Source: Novosphingobium profundi (GTDB taxonomy: Bacteria; Pseudomonadota; Alphaproteobacteria; Sphingomonadales; Sphingomonadaceae). From it: a DNA stretch of 64,000 nucleotides. Position numbers and translations under genes: made by a program. The stretch lies in assembly GCF_018491765.1 (NCBI RefSeq), contig NZ_JABWCU010000023.1, positions 22,322 through 86,321 of the forward strand, read 5' to 3'. Below the pieces are notes generated by a model that worked only from the letters and a program-made list of their open reading frames with translations, was not told the origin of the DNA and ran no database searches. Positions 13,886-22,877 of the stretch are shown piece after piece; position 1 is the stretch's first letter, and the number at the start of each line of letters is the position of its first letter.

Positions 13886-16876
13886 ATGCACTCTGTCGCA
13901 TCCGTTCGATCGGCCGCAGGTGCGGCAAACTACTTCGCCAAGGACGACTACTACACGGGCGAACACTCATCAGAGGCAACCGAGTGGGGCGGCAAGGGCG
14001 CCGAAGCTCTCGGACTGTCCGGCGAGATCTCCAAACAGGCATTCGAGAAGCTCCTCAACGGGAAATTGCCCGATGGAACCGAGGTCAATCAATCCGCGAA
14101 CCGCCGCGCCGGGATCGATCTCACGTTCTCGATGCCGAAATCAGCGAGCATCATGGCCTACGTCGCGGGCGATACCCGCATCCTCACCGCCCACATGGCG
14201 GCCGTGAAATCAACCATGGCCTGGGTTGAACGCACGATGGCCGAGACACGCGACTACAGCCGCAACCGCAATGGAGAGCCAGTTCGAACAGGCAACCTCG
14301 TCTACGCCCTATTCCAGCACGACACGAGCCGCAAACTCGATCCACAAGGCCACATTCATGTCGTCGTCGCATCCCTGACTCGCAACGCTCAAGGCGCCTG
14401 GCGGGCGCTGCGGAACAGTGAGATCTGGTCGAAGAATTCCACTATCGGTTCCGCTTACCACGCTGCCTTTCGCGAACAGCTCAGCGAGCTCGGATACGAG
14501 ACACGCCTGACCGGCAAACACGGTCAATTCGAGATCGCAGGCGTGAGCAAGGAGGTCATCCAGGAATTCTCGCAACGCCGTCAAGAGATCCTCGATAAAG
14601 CCGCCGAAGTCGGCATTTCAACACCCAAGGGCCAAGACCGCATCGTCGTCAACACGCGCGATGCAAAACTCGACGTCGAAGACCGCGGCAAACTGCGAGC
14701 CGAATGGGCGGAACGAGCTGAGCGCGTAAAATTCAATGGCAAGGAAATCCTCCAGAAAGCCATGTCACGCTCAGGCGGTCCATCTGAACAACCAATCGGC
14801 CTCGCCTCAAAACTCAATCTCATCATCCAAAACACCGAACGACTGATTGATGACTACGTCCGAACGAGCGACGCTCTCACAACCAGCGGTCTGGCGCGCT
14901 TGACCCTAACTCCGTCCAAGCTGCGAACCGAAATGGCCGTCGCTTCCGCGATCCGAATTCATGGACAAAGACAGGCCGCATTCCAACGAAGCGACGTCTC
15001 CAAAACCGCCCTCGATCTCGGGCTCAAAGGGGTCACAATCACAAAAGTCGAAGACCGAATCCAAACCCTCGTCGATCAGCAAAAACTGGTCATGGGGACG
15101 ACAACTCGTCTCGATGGGGTTGCCGAACTGGTGACCACCCCCCAGCACATAGCCGAAGAACGCAAGCTGCTCGCTGGCATCGACGCCGGGCGCAAAGCTT
15201 CAAGCCCAATTGTTGAGGCCTCGCAGATCCAGGAACGCTTGGCGAGCGTCCCTACCGAACACCCCTTGAACAACGAGCAACTAGCCGCCGCAACCCTCGC
15301 ACTTTCGACAAGCGACCGCATCGTCGTGATCCAAGGCGTCGCCGGCGCCGGAAAGACCACACTCGTTCAAAGCATAGAGGCGGTTGCCGGCCAGGAAGGG
15401 CGAAAAACCGAAGGCTTGGCGTTCGCCAACGAGATGGTCCAAAAACTCAAAGGTGACGCCAATATCGAGGCTTCAACGGTCTCGAGTTTCGTCAACGCAC
15501 ATATCAAGGGCGCTCTCGCTGGACAGGGGCCCAACTTCGAAAAATCGAAGGCGGAACTCGCTGGAAAAATCTTCGTGCTCGACGAGTCCTCGCTGGTCGC
15601 GAACGAAGCCATGAACAACCTGGTCACGATCGCCAACGCCTACAAAGTCGACCGTCTCATCATGATTGGCGACAGGCAACAACTCGAGTCCATCGATCAC
15701 GGCAAAGCCTTTGCCCTCATTCAAAGCCACGACCCGGCCATGGCACACATGCCGACCAGCCTCCGTCAAACGACACCGGAAATGGTGCAGGTCGCAACTC
15801 TCACGCGCGAGAAGCAATTCAAGGCTGCATTCGAGGTCATCAAGGACCAGGTTCACTCCGAGAAGAACGCATACCTCGACAAGGCGGCCGAGCGCTGGCT
15901 CGAGCTCCCAAAAGAGCAGCGCGACCAAACGGCCCTTTACGCATCAGGCAGACGTTCGCGAGCCGAATTGAACGATCTCGTGCAGAAAGGCTTGCACAGC
16001 GAAGGCACTATCCGCGGTCCGGGCCGAACACTGACCACGCTGCTCCCGGCTCACTCGACCCGCGAGGAGCTCAGATACCCGCACACCTACGAAGCCGGGC
16101 TGGTAATGGACGTCGTGCGCCATCGCGGCTCCAGCGGCTTAACCCGCGGCCGCTACGAGGTCCTGGGAACCAACGAACGGGGGGATGTGCAACTGCGCAA
16201 CGAGCGCGGAAAGGTCTTCACCTTCGATCCGACCAGGATCGACCCGTCCGACAAAACCGACAGCATCAAACTCTACGAGAAGATGGAAACCACACTCTAC
16301 GAGGGCGACAAGATCGTATGGACCGACACCGATAAAAACCGGGAAATCTACAACTCCGGCAAGGCTCAAGTGCTGCGAGTCGACGAGAACACGATCACAG
16401 TCGAAAACGCCAAAGGCGAAGTCCTCGAGCTCGGCCACGGCGACAAGATGCTCGAACGCCTGGGCCTCGCCTATGCGATCAACATGCACCAGGCCCAAGG
16501 CATGACCAGCACCCACGGCATCGGGGTCATGCACTCATCTGAGCGCAATCTCGTCACCCAACGGCTTGCGCACGTCATGGTGACCCGTGTCCGTGAAAGC
16601 ATCGAGATCTTCACCAACGACAAGGACAGCCTGCTCAAGGCAATCGAACGCAATCCTGGCGACAATCTCAGCGCGCTCGAGACCATCGGCGAAAATACGA
16701 TCGACGCACCAGAGAAGTCCCGATCGCGCAACGCGGGCGAATTCAATCCTTCGATCCCCGGCGAAGCCAACCGCGAAGGATCGCAAAAAGGCTCAGCGTC
16801 AAACGCCACCTTCGAGATCCCACCATTGGAACCCCGGATCGATCTTCCCGAACGCAACATCGAAAGGACGCGGTGA
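13886..16876 (+). CDS. mobF: MobF-family conjugative relaxase-helicase (TrwC/TraI type)
   Basis: 996 aa. The N-terminal TrwC relaxase domain has tandem tyrosines Y22-Y23 (KDDYYTGEH) that would attack the nick site and the metal-binding histidine motif GHIHVVV (about 154-160). The central and C-terminal parts are a RecD-like helicase: Walker A GVAGAGKTTL (about 484-493), Walker B LDESSLV, MIGDRQQLE, and a UvrD_C_2 segment NMHQAQGMTS..GIGV. It nicks oriT, stays covalently linked to the 5' end and unwinds the plasmid. AGGAGA precedes the ATG. Length is typical for this family (about 960-1000). Confidence 0.95.
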   Translation: MHSVASVRSAAGAANYFAKDDYYTGEHSSEATEWGGKGAEALGLSGEISKQAFEKLLNGKLPDGTEVNQSANRRAGIDLTFSMPKSASIMAYVAGDTRILTAHMAAVKSTMAWVERTMAETRDYSRNRNGEPVRTGNLVYALFQHDTSRKLDPQGHIHVVVASLTRNAQGAWRALRNSEIWSKNSTIGSAYHAAFREQLSELGYETRLTGKHGQFEIAGVSKEVIQEFSQRRQEILDKAAEVGISTPKGQDRIVVNTRDAKLDVEDRGKLRAEWAERAERVKFNGKEILQKAMSRSGGPSEQPIGLASKLNLIIQNTERLIDDYVRTSDALTTSGLARLTLTPSKLRTEMAVASAIRIHGQRQAAFQRSDVSKTALDLGLKGVTITKVEDRIQTLVDQQKLVMGTTTRLDGVAELVTTPQHIAEERKLLAGIDAGRKASSPIVEASQIQERLASVPTEHPLNNEQLAAATLALSTSDRIVVIQGVAGAGKTTLVQSIEAVAGQEGRKTEGLAFANEMVQKLKGDANIEASTVSSFVNAHIKGALAGQGPNFEKSKAELAGKIFVLDESSLVANEAMNNLVTIANAYKVDRLIMIGDRQQLESIDHGKAFALIQSHDPAMAHMPTSLRQTTPEMVQVATLTREKQFKAAFEVIKDQVHSEKNAYLDKAAERWLELPKEQRDQTALYASGRRSRAELNDLVQKGLHSEGTIRGPGRTLTTLLPAHSTREELRYPHTYEAGLVMDVVRHRGSSGLTRGRYEVLGTNERGDVQLRNERGKVFTFDPTRIDPSDKTDSIKLYEKMETTLYEGDKIVWTDTDKNREIYNSGKAQVLRVDENTITVENAKGEVLELGHGDKMLERLGLAYAINMHQAQGMTSTHGIGVMHSSERNLVTQRLAHVMVTRVRESIEIFTNDKDSLLKAIERNPGDNLSALETIGENTIDAPEKSRSRNAGEFNPSIPGEANREGSQKGSASNATFEIPPLEPRIDLPERNIERTR

Positions 16877-17211
16877 TGCCCACAGAACCCGTTGGCGAGG
16901 ACCAGGAGCCATGGACAATCCAACCACCCGGCACAGCCCTATCTGCGCGCCTGCAAGCCCGCATCCATGATTGCGCGGCTCAAACCCATTCCTCCACTGA
17001 ATGCCAGGCACTCGCGATAGCAATCGGACGCGAAACGCAAACCGCACACCTAATCGCATTCGGGTTCGGTCTCTTTTCGGCAGTCATCGTCGGACACATC
17101 GCCAGCACGTTCATCGTCATGCTCGGCCGCGCAATGCAACGCCGTCTTCGGCCCAGGTACACCCGAATATCCCCCACCCTCTTCCAAAGCGGAGCAAAGC
17201 ACGATGCGTGA
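16876..17211 (+). CDS. Small membrane protein of the tra operon, 111 aa
   Basis: The ATG at 16876 overlaps the relaxase stop (TGATG). A single hydrophobic segment (about residues 58-86, HLIAFGFGLFSAVIVGHIAS and onward) anchors it, with a cytoplasmic or periplasmic N-terminal half of unknown fold and a basic C terminus. It overlaps the next gene by eight bases. No family recognised; its place at the end of a relaxase operon suggests a transfer-associated role. Confidence 0.65.
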   Translation: MPTEPVGEDQEPWTIQPPGTALSARLQARIHDCAAQTHSSTECQALAIAIGRETQTAHLIAFGFGLFSAVIVGHIASTFIVMLGRAMQRRLRPRYTRISPTLFQSGAKHDA

Positions 17212-17746
17212 ATGGCTTCCCTACATCATTGCGGGTGCGCTGGTCTTCGCCATCCTGCCATCACTGATGAAGCTGCTACGAGCCTCATCCCCACCCAAAG
17301 TCGCCCCCCGGCCGCTCATGACGCGCATGGAGCGCCGCACCATAACCTGCATCGAAATGGTCATCCCTTGGGCGCGCGTGCACGCACAGGTCTCAATGGG
17401 AGCAATCCTGAAGCCGCGAGGCAAACTCTCCCGGTCCCAAGCCACAACGATCCGCAACCGCTTCTCGAGTAAACGGATCGACTTTGTCGTTGAACACCCG
17501 ACCACCGGCGAAATCATCATGCTCATCGAGCTCGACGACAGCACGCATAACGCTCGAAACGACAGATGGCGCGATACACTCACGAAGTCGGCCGGTTACA
17601 TCACGATCCGGCTGCCGGCAGGAGAGGTCCCCTCTCGCCAGTCCATCTACATGCATATCCGCGCGGCCGCCCAGCAGCATCCAAAACTCAGCGACATTCT
17701 CGGCGAAGGACCTGGAGTAGCCAAACGCAGCACGAGGGCATCGTGA
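17204..17746 (+). CDS. DUF2726 domain protein with N-terminal membrane anchor
   Basis: An N-terminal hydrophobic helix (about residues 5-24) is followed by a DUF2726 domain (about 40-165): the entry MTRMERRTITCIEMVIPWARVHAQVSMG, then KRIDFVVEHPTTGEIIMLIELDDSTH and RWRDTLTKSAGY. DUF2726 is related to PD-(D/E)xK-type restriction endonuclease folds, and the D..ELDD-type acidic pattern fits, but activity in this family is not proven. Conjugative elements commonly carry such a membrane-anchored copy. Last part of the operon that starts at 11176. Confidence 0.8.
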   Translation: MREWLPYIIAGALVFAILPSLMKLLRASSPPKVAPRPLMTRMERRTITCIEMVIPWARVHAQVSMGAILKPRGKLSRSQATTIRNRFSSKRIDFVVEHPTTGEIIMLIELDDSTHNARNDRWRDTLTKSAGYITIRLPAGEVPSRQSIYMHIRAAAQQHPKLSDILGEGPGVAKRSTRAS

Positions 17747-17859
17747 CTCTCGCTGGCCGGAAAATAGCACAACTTCCACACCGGCCTGGATCACCAAACC
17801 GGTCGGCCACGCCAATCGGCCGATCAAAATCTCACCCCTTACATCCAAGGAATTCTCTG

Positions 17860-18690
17860 ATGCGTATCCGTCACCAAGCAGCCGTTGCCCTCACCATCGC
17901 GATCCTGCCGGTCACCGCGCACGCCCAAAAAATTGGCGCTGGCGGCACCGGCATTGATGAAACAACCGAGCTCCCCAAATGCTCAGCGCCAATCGGAACC
18001 ATCGCCCTCGTCGAGAGCAAAGCCCCCAGCATGGACGATGAACTACCACCTGGAATGCGGGCCCTTGTGCGAATGGCCGAGAGCCAAAACGGAGGCAGCG
18101 CAGCGCGAGTGGACCCACTGCCACTGCTCAAGCTTCTCACCGCACAATCCAACTGCTTTCAGGTTGTCGAGCGCGGAAACGCCTACGATGCCCTTCAGCG
18201 TGAACGAGCACTTGCCATGGGCAATGCACCAGGAACCGCGCAGCCGGTCCTGCAAGCAGCCGACTATCTCCTTTCTGCACAAGTGCTCTATTCGGACGCG
18301 AACAGTCGCGGGGCCAGCGCAGGGATCGGCGGAGCTTTCGGTTCCGCAGTCGGCCTCAAGACCAAAACTCTCGAGAGCCAGATCATGCTCTCACTCATCA
18401 ACGTCAAAACCGGCGTTCAAGAAGCCGTCGCGACCGGCGCCGCCCGCAAAAAGGACACAAAAATTATCGGGGGAGGGCTGCTACTCGATCTCGGAATCGG
18501 AGCACTTGGCGGCGCCTACACTTCGACCGATATCGGTAAAGTCACGTCGCTTGCGATGCTCGATGCCTATCGCAAAATTGCTACGACTGCGAAGCTGCGA
18601 CAGGAAGCCGCTCGAGCCGAATCCACTCAGGGGCCTATGATCGACCAAACAGTGGCCCACACGGTCAATGGCACCACCCAGGACCAATAG
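17860..18690 (+). CDS. Periplasmic CsgG/HfaB-like protein, 276 aa
   Basis: ATG 17860 has AAGGAA upstream and starts a clear signal peptide (MRIRHQAAVALTIAILPVTAHA, cut before Q). The mature protein resembles the CsgG/HfaB family of outer-membrane or periplasmic assembly factors: a region naming one FQVVERGNAYDALQRER-type element, DYLLSAQVLYSD, glycine-rich ASAGIGGAFGS, and ALGGAYTSTDIG near the C terminus. There is no lipobox cysteine at the cleavage site, unlike true CsgG. It may stabilise the outer-membrane side of the transfer channel, but that is inference from location after the relaxase operon. A strong hairpin ends the unit. Confidence 0.7.
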   Translation: MRIRHQAAVALTIAILPVTAHAQKIGAGGTGIDETTELPKCSAPIGTIALVESKAPSMDDELPPGMRALVRMAESQNGGSAARVDPLPLLKLLTAQSNCFQVVERGNAYDALQRERALAMGNAPGTAQPVLQAADYLLSAQVLYSDANSRGASAGIGGAFGSAVGLKTKTLESQIMLSLINVKTGVQEAVATGAARKKDTKIIGGGLLLDLGIGALGGAYTSTDIGKVTSLAMLDAYRKIATTAKLRQEAARAESTQGPMIDQTVAHTVNGTTQDQ

Positions 18691-18697
18691 TGCTGAA

Positions 18698-18722
18698 CCG
18701 GCGCCGCCTAAACGGCGCCGGG
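18698..18722 (+). terminator. Hairpin ending the tra operon
   Basis: Perfect 9-bp stem CCGGCGCCG / CGGCGCCGG with a six-base loop directly after the 18690 stop; no long T tract. Confidence 0.65.
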
Positions 18723-18847
18723 TGCTGTTAGAGTGCGGAATAGGGAGGGGAGGGGCAGCGGTGAAGCGCACCATCCATAGGTCTTGAGTGCGACGGCAAG
18801 GCAATTGTTCGTGCAGAGAGAGAGGTTAGAATCCATCGAAACGGCCG

Positions 18848-19243
18848 CTATCTGCGACCCGAACTTCTAGGATGCCATGGCAAAACGGTGCCAGTAGTGA
18901 GCATGGCGGAAGACAGGTCTCTCCCATCCTGAAGTTTGCAGCTCGCGACAGTTCTGGCGTAACTGGCCCCTGCGCTTCTGCACTGCATCGCAGGATACCG
19001 AACGACAATGTGGCCCGTTTTCCATCGCCCTTTCGGTCCACCGAGCAGGTCGACTAACGCATTGCGCGCTTGAATAGCGCTGGCCGCAGGGCAAGGTTGC
19101 CCGGGTTTGCACGATCCATCCATTTCCCTGGCGGCTATGCCTTCGATTCGAATTTTCTCCCCCTCCTTGCAGATCAACGGCCCGTCCCCATCGTAGACAG
19201 CAATAGGGGTACACATGAATAGAAGACCTGCAGCGACGCTCAT
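18848..19243 (-). CDS. SNase-like (thermonuclease-fold) protein, 131 aa
   Basis: Start at 19243 (AAGGA nine bases upstream) gives an N-terminal hydrophobic stretch (VAAGLLFMC) and then staphylococcal-nuclease-like landmarks: VYDGDG, RIEGIAAREMDG and YART. Plasmid SNase-like proteins of this length are frequent in sphingomonads and rhizobia; some are periplasmic nucleases or just keep the OB fold. The classical catalytic R..E..R set is only partly visible (RIEGIAARE), so activity is uncertain. A longer frame back to 19294 lacks a ribosome site. It is transcribed toward the tra operon. Confidence 0.7.
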   Translation of the reverse strand: MSVAAGLLFMCTPIAVYDGDGPLICKEGEKIRIEGIAAREMDGSCKPGQPCPAASAIQARNALVDLLGGPKGRWKTGHIVVRYPAMQCRSAGASYARTVASCKLQDGRDLSSAMLTTGTVLPWHPRSSGRR

Positions 19244-19460
19244 TGTAACAAATCCTTCGAATGATTTGTGGAAGTGTGCCGCTGCCAGCTGCAATAACAG
19301 ATACGCCGGTCAGCTGGTAAATCAGCATCTCCCTATAGGAACATTTCTGATCCTGGGACTATGGCGACAGTCGGCTTAGCGGCGAGCACCCCAAGAAAGC
19401 CGACGCTCCCTTCGCGGTGGTGCGAGCCCAGATCAGCGGCTTGCCCTGAGTAGCCCCTAG

Positions 19461-20735
19461 CACTACTTTGGCAGAAGTTTACTGGGACGTCTGATGAGGC
19501 AACATCCGCAGTGAGGGCAATGCCCCGGCGGTGAGCGAGACAGGCGGTCAAGGATGGCCTGGCGCACTGCTGGCAAGGTGGGTTGGGGAGGCGGACCGAG
19601 GATTCTTTTTTTTTCGCCCCGCCTGAGCGAGCCTTTGAGATTGCAGGAAGGCGTAGGCCATCATCGACATCAAGGCGTGGCGGTGAAGCCCGGTCCAGGA
19701 TCGTCCTTCGAAGTGATCGAGGCCGAGTTCCTCCTTGAGTTGCTGATGCGCTTGGTCGCAAACCCAGCGCGCCTTGATCGCACCGGCGAGAGCCTTGATC
19801 GGGGTGTCGCCGGGCAGATTGGAGAGATAGTATTTGCGCTCGCCATTCGAGCGATGCTCACCAACCAGCCAGGCTTCCTCGCCCGGCATGTGCTGGGCCC
19901 CGGCAGAGCCGATCCGTTGAGGCGCACCATCGGCAATGCGCACGCGCATGGCGGCAAAGCGGGCCGTCAGCCGTCCCTTGGCGCCCTTGCACCAACTGAC
20001 CTCCTTGCACCAACTGACCTGTCGCCACTTCGCGCCTTCGAGCATTGCGTGCGCGGCCATGGATTTGACGTCCGGCACATGTCGCACCCGTGGGCGACCG
20101 CGTCCTGCGATTGGGAAGATCAGTTGCACATCGGCCGGATAGACCTTCTGATGCCGGGGGATGCCAACCTTGTCCATGCGCGCAGCATCGCTCGTCCAGC
20201 TTTCCGGCAGGAACAGCCGCAAGCTCAACATGAGGGGAACTTCGCCCGAGGCCAGTGTCACCGATACCATCGTCTGGCAGTTGGCATTCTTGCCCAGCGC
20301 CGTGGCGTATTGGGGCGCGACACCAACCGAAGCCTTGCCCTTCTTGGGCAGGGCGGTGTCGTCGATGATCAACCAGGCTCCCTCACCACCAACCAATTCA
20401 TCCGCCTGGTTCCACAAGGTCGCTTCCAGTGGGGCGCTGTCCCATAAGCCAGCCCCGATGAAATGATGAAGCCGGTCGTAGGGTAACGCATCCGAACGGG
20501 CTGCCATTGGTTGGATGCTCTTGCGATCGCCGGGCCCGATCAGACCAGCGATATAGGCCGGGCACATTCTACGTCGAGTCTTGTTCCCCAAGGCTTCCAG
20601 ATATGGCGCAAGCCACCGTTCAAGATCCGCCTGCCACGCCTCTTCCATCGCCAGCCTCCATCAAAGCTGGCTCCCCATGAATCACGCATTCAGTGCCATG
20701 GGAATCCCGAAAATCAAACTTCTGCCAAAGTAGTG
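19461..20735 (-). mobile_element. IS701-family insertion sequence, 1275 bp
   Basis: Perfect 20-bp terminal inverted repeats (left 19461-19480, beginning CACTACTTTGGCAGAAG; right 20716-20735) are flanked on both sides by CTAG (19457-19460 and 20736-20739), the 4-bp YTAR target duplication typical of IS701 elements. The intact duplication shows that it entered by simple transposition. It encodes one transposase on the minus strand. Confidence 0.93.
19548..20648 (-). pseudogene. tnpA: IS701-family DDE transposase with probable internal deletion
   Basis: 366 aa, starting with GGAGG seven bases ahead of the ATG. Recognisable parts are IIDDTALPKKG (first catalytic aspartate) and the C-terminal WVCDQAHQQLKEELGLDHFEG (catalytic glutamate region). 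Between SWTSDAARMDKV and GIPRHQKVYP about 55 residues seem to be missing compared with relatives of about 420 aa; that segment normally carries LADAGYG with the second catalytic aspartate. In addition an 18-bp tandem duplication near 19983-20020 repeats VSWCK. The reading frame is kept, but the enzyme is probably inactive. The comparison rests on memory of the family. Confidence 0.75.
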
Positions 20736-20863
20736 CTAGAGTGTAGCGGTAACGGACGTCCCGCAGTCAAGATGTGGGCCTGAGCATTTAATCGTCAGTA
20801 ATGGAGCGAGGGCAGGAAGGCCATCTATCGCGGCAAATCCAGGACGCGAAGTAACGGCACCCG

Positions 20864-21910
20864 TCAGGGCGGCGTTTGACGATTCCCTCGCGAGATCGCG
20901 CGAGCGAGAGGCTCGATCTGATCCTCGGGGATGCGCTTTGCGATGACCGGCATGGGAAGCTGAGGCTTGTGGAGATCGATGACGGTCTCGTCCCCTTGCC
21001 AGGCCCGCAGGCGATCGGCGAGGTAGCCGGCCCGCTGTCCGGCCAGGATCGGCGCGGTCTTGCCCGGCGCGTGGCAGCGCGCGCAGGCGGGCAGCTGCCG
21101 GGCGCGATCCCCTCCATTTACGAGGGGATGCGCGGAGTCGAGCGGCGCATCGTGCAGTCCGGGTAGCTGGGCATAGTGCCTTGCCAGCGCTTGCATCTCG
21201 CTGTCGGTGAGCGTGGCCGCGGCGACCTGCATCGGACCGCTGTGGCGCGCTCCCGATGCGTAGCGGCGCAGCGCAGTGTAGAGATGGGCACGCTTCTGGC
21301 CCGCGAGGATGGGGATGTCGGGCTGGCCGTGGCCAAGGCCATCGCTCCCGTGGCAGCCGGCGCATTGGCGGACGAGGGGGGGAGATTTTGCGACGTTGGA
21401 AGTGGCGAGGCTCAGCTCGGCGTAGCGGCCCGCGTCCATCGTTGGCAGCTGGCGCAGGAAGCCGACCATACGGCGCACCTCGTCGGGGCGATCCTGTGTC
21501 GGCCAAGCCGGCATGCCGGTGTATTTCACCCCGTGTGTGACGATCCAGAACAGTTCGCGGTCGGAATAATGGGTAACTGTCCGTGCCAGATCGGGGGCAT
21601 GAGGCGTGGCGCTCTGCATGGCGGGGGAGGGGGCCTCACCGGGGGCTCCGTGACAGACCTGACAGGCCTGCCGGAAATGCCCTGCAGCGCTGATGAGCGC
21701 ATGATCGTCGCGCACGTACTCGGGGGTCTGAAACGCCGAATAGGTACGTGCCGAATTCTGCATCGTCCAGTGCAGGAACCATTCGGTCACTGCCCAATGG
21801 CCCGTCGTTGCCGCGAGCGGAAAAAGACCCGACCAGGCGAAGAGCAAGGCGGCCGCGGCAAGCGCTGCAAGGCTCGCAAGGACGCGTTTCCAGGTAAGGC
21901 GCAGGGTCAT
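20864..21910 (-). CDS. Triheme cytochrome c, 348 aa
   Basis: An N-terminal membrane anchor (VLASLAALAAAALLFAWSGL) is followed by three class I cytochrome c domains with heme motifs CQVCH, CAGCH and CARCH, and methionine-containing ligands downstream (such as GMPAW in the first domain). It probably accepts electrons from the cytochrome bc1 complex or other donors and passes them to the oxidase encoded upstream in the same operon. It overlaps ctaG by four bases (ATGA), and is the last gene of the five-gene operon 26361-20864. Confidence 0.9.
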   Translation of the reverse strand: MTLRLTWKRVLASLAALAAAALLFAWSGLFPLAATTGHWAVTEWFLHWTMQNSARTYSAFQTPEYVRDDHALISAAGHFRQACQVCHGAPGEAPSPAMQSATPHAPDLARTVTHYSDRELFWIVTHGVKYTGMPAWPTQDRPDEVRRMVGFLRQLPTMDAGRYAELSLATSNVAKSPPLVRQCAGCHGSDGLGHGQPDIPILAGQKRAHLYTALRRYASGARHSGPMQVAAATLTDSEMQALARHYAQLPGLHDAPLDSAHPLVNGGDRARQLPACARCHAPGKTAPILAGQRAGYLADRLRAWQGDETVIDLHKPQLPMPVIAKRIPEDQIEPLARAISRGNRQTPP

Positions 21911-22497
21911 GCGGTTTCCTTCGGGCTGGTGCGCAGAAGCGTTGCAAGGAGGGCGAGCCCCCCGATCAGGTAGCTGGCACCGCCGACCAGCAGCATCACC
22001 ACACCGCCCAGTTGCTGGTCACTCAAGGCATCGAGGCCGAAGGGCCCCGATCCGCAGATGTAAAGCGGGCGCGGGGCGAGGCCAATGAGTACGCCCAGTA
22101 GCGTCATGTGCATGGAGGTCAGCAGGAGAGCGCCGATCCCGGCGGCGCGCGCCTGCACGTTCAGTGCCGCACACCACAAAAGCGTACCGGCTGCCAGAAA
22201 ACTCGCCTGCTCCAGTATGGCCGCCACCAGCGAGCTGTCCGCCAGGGCGCGCAGCAGCGGCAGGTGCCAGCCCCAGACCGTCATCAATTCGAGCAACATC
22301 ATCGGCAACGGGGCGACGATACCGGGGTATCTGCGGGCAGGATCGAGCCCGCTTCCCGTCAGCCCCCAGGCAAGAAGCGGCGCGGCCACTGCGACCGCCA
22401 GCATGTGGCCAGCCATATGTCCCGTCATGCCCCACCGGGACGTCAGAGCTCCCAGTGGGACCAATGCGAGACCGAGGAGAACGGGCGCGCGCCTCAT
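21907..22497 (-). CDS. ctaG: CtaG (caa3 type) cytochrome c oxidase assembly protein
   Basis: 196 aa multi-pass membrane protein with features of the Caa3_CtaG family: GMTGHMAGHMLAVAVAAPLLAWG near the N terminus, a middle LMTVWGWHLPLL, and SMHMTLLGVLIGLAPRPLY, with several membrane-embedded histidines that could handle copper. It assists assembly of caa3-type oxidase. The start at 22497 overlaps the upstream gene by four bases; a longer open frame upstream is in a different gene's coding region. Confidence 0.85.
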   Translation of the reverse strand: MRRAPVLLGLALVPLGALTSRWGMTGHMAGHMLAVAVAAPLLAWGLTGSGLDPARRYPGIVAPLPMMLLELMTVWGWHLPLLRALADSSLVAAILEQASFLAAGTLLWCAALNVQARAAGIGALLLTSMHMTLLGVLIGLAPRPLYICGSGPFGLDALSDQQLGGVVMLLVGGASYLIGGLALLATLLRTSPKETA

Positions 22498-22877
22498 GTG
22501 CATTCCCGCAGGAAAACAACCGGGAGCGCGGTGAAGATCACACCTACCGTGCTGAGCGCAGCCAGGAGCAGAGTGGCCGTGGCCAGAAAGCGCAGACGGT
22601 CGATCCGGGTGCTTTCCTGGTGCGGAGGGGGATCGCCCGGTGTGCGGGACTGGTGCCAGGCGACCCAGCCCGCAAGCGCAATCACCGCAAGGGCTAAAAC
22701 CGTTCCGCCGATAAAGAGCCACGGCATTGTCGCGAAGTGACCTGTCTTGGCGCAGGAAATCGCCGCCCACAGATACGAAAACAGGAAATGCGCCGCCCAG
22801 GACGTGGGAGGCACGATCAGCACCCACAATGTGATGCGAAGGCGATGCTCCCATTTTCGAGGCGCGGGGTCGGACAT
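22494..22877 (-). CDS. Small three-helix membrane protein of the oxidase operon
   Basis: 127 aa starting MSDPAPRKWEHR, with the ATG overlapping the stop of the oxidase I/III gene (TGATG) and the stop overlapping ctaG. Three hydrophobic segments are visible (TLWVLIVPPTSWAAHFLFSY, LFIGGTVLALAVIALAGWV and a last one ending TALPVVFL). Similar small proteins without an accepted name follow the fused subunit I/III in alternative caa3 operons. It may be an accessory or subunit-IV-like part. Confidence 0.75.
   Translation of the reverse strand: MSDPAPRKWEHRLRITLWVLIVPPTSWAAHFLFSYLWAAISCAKTGHFATMPWLFIGGTVLALAVIALAGWVAWHQSRTPGDPPPHQESTRIDRLRFLATATLLLAALSTVGVIFTALPVVFLRECT

Noticed and set aside
11109..18742. 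Shared 12-mer GTGCGGAATAGG at 11109 and 18731, flanking the tra operon
   Set aside because: By chance alone many identical 12-mers are expected in 64 kb, and the flanks do not match, so no attachment or nick role is claimed.
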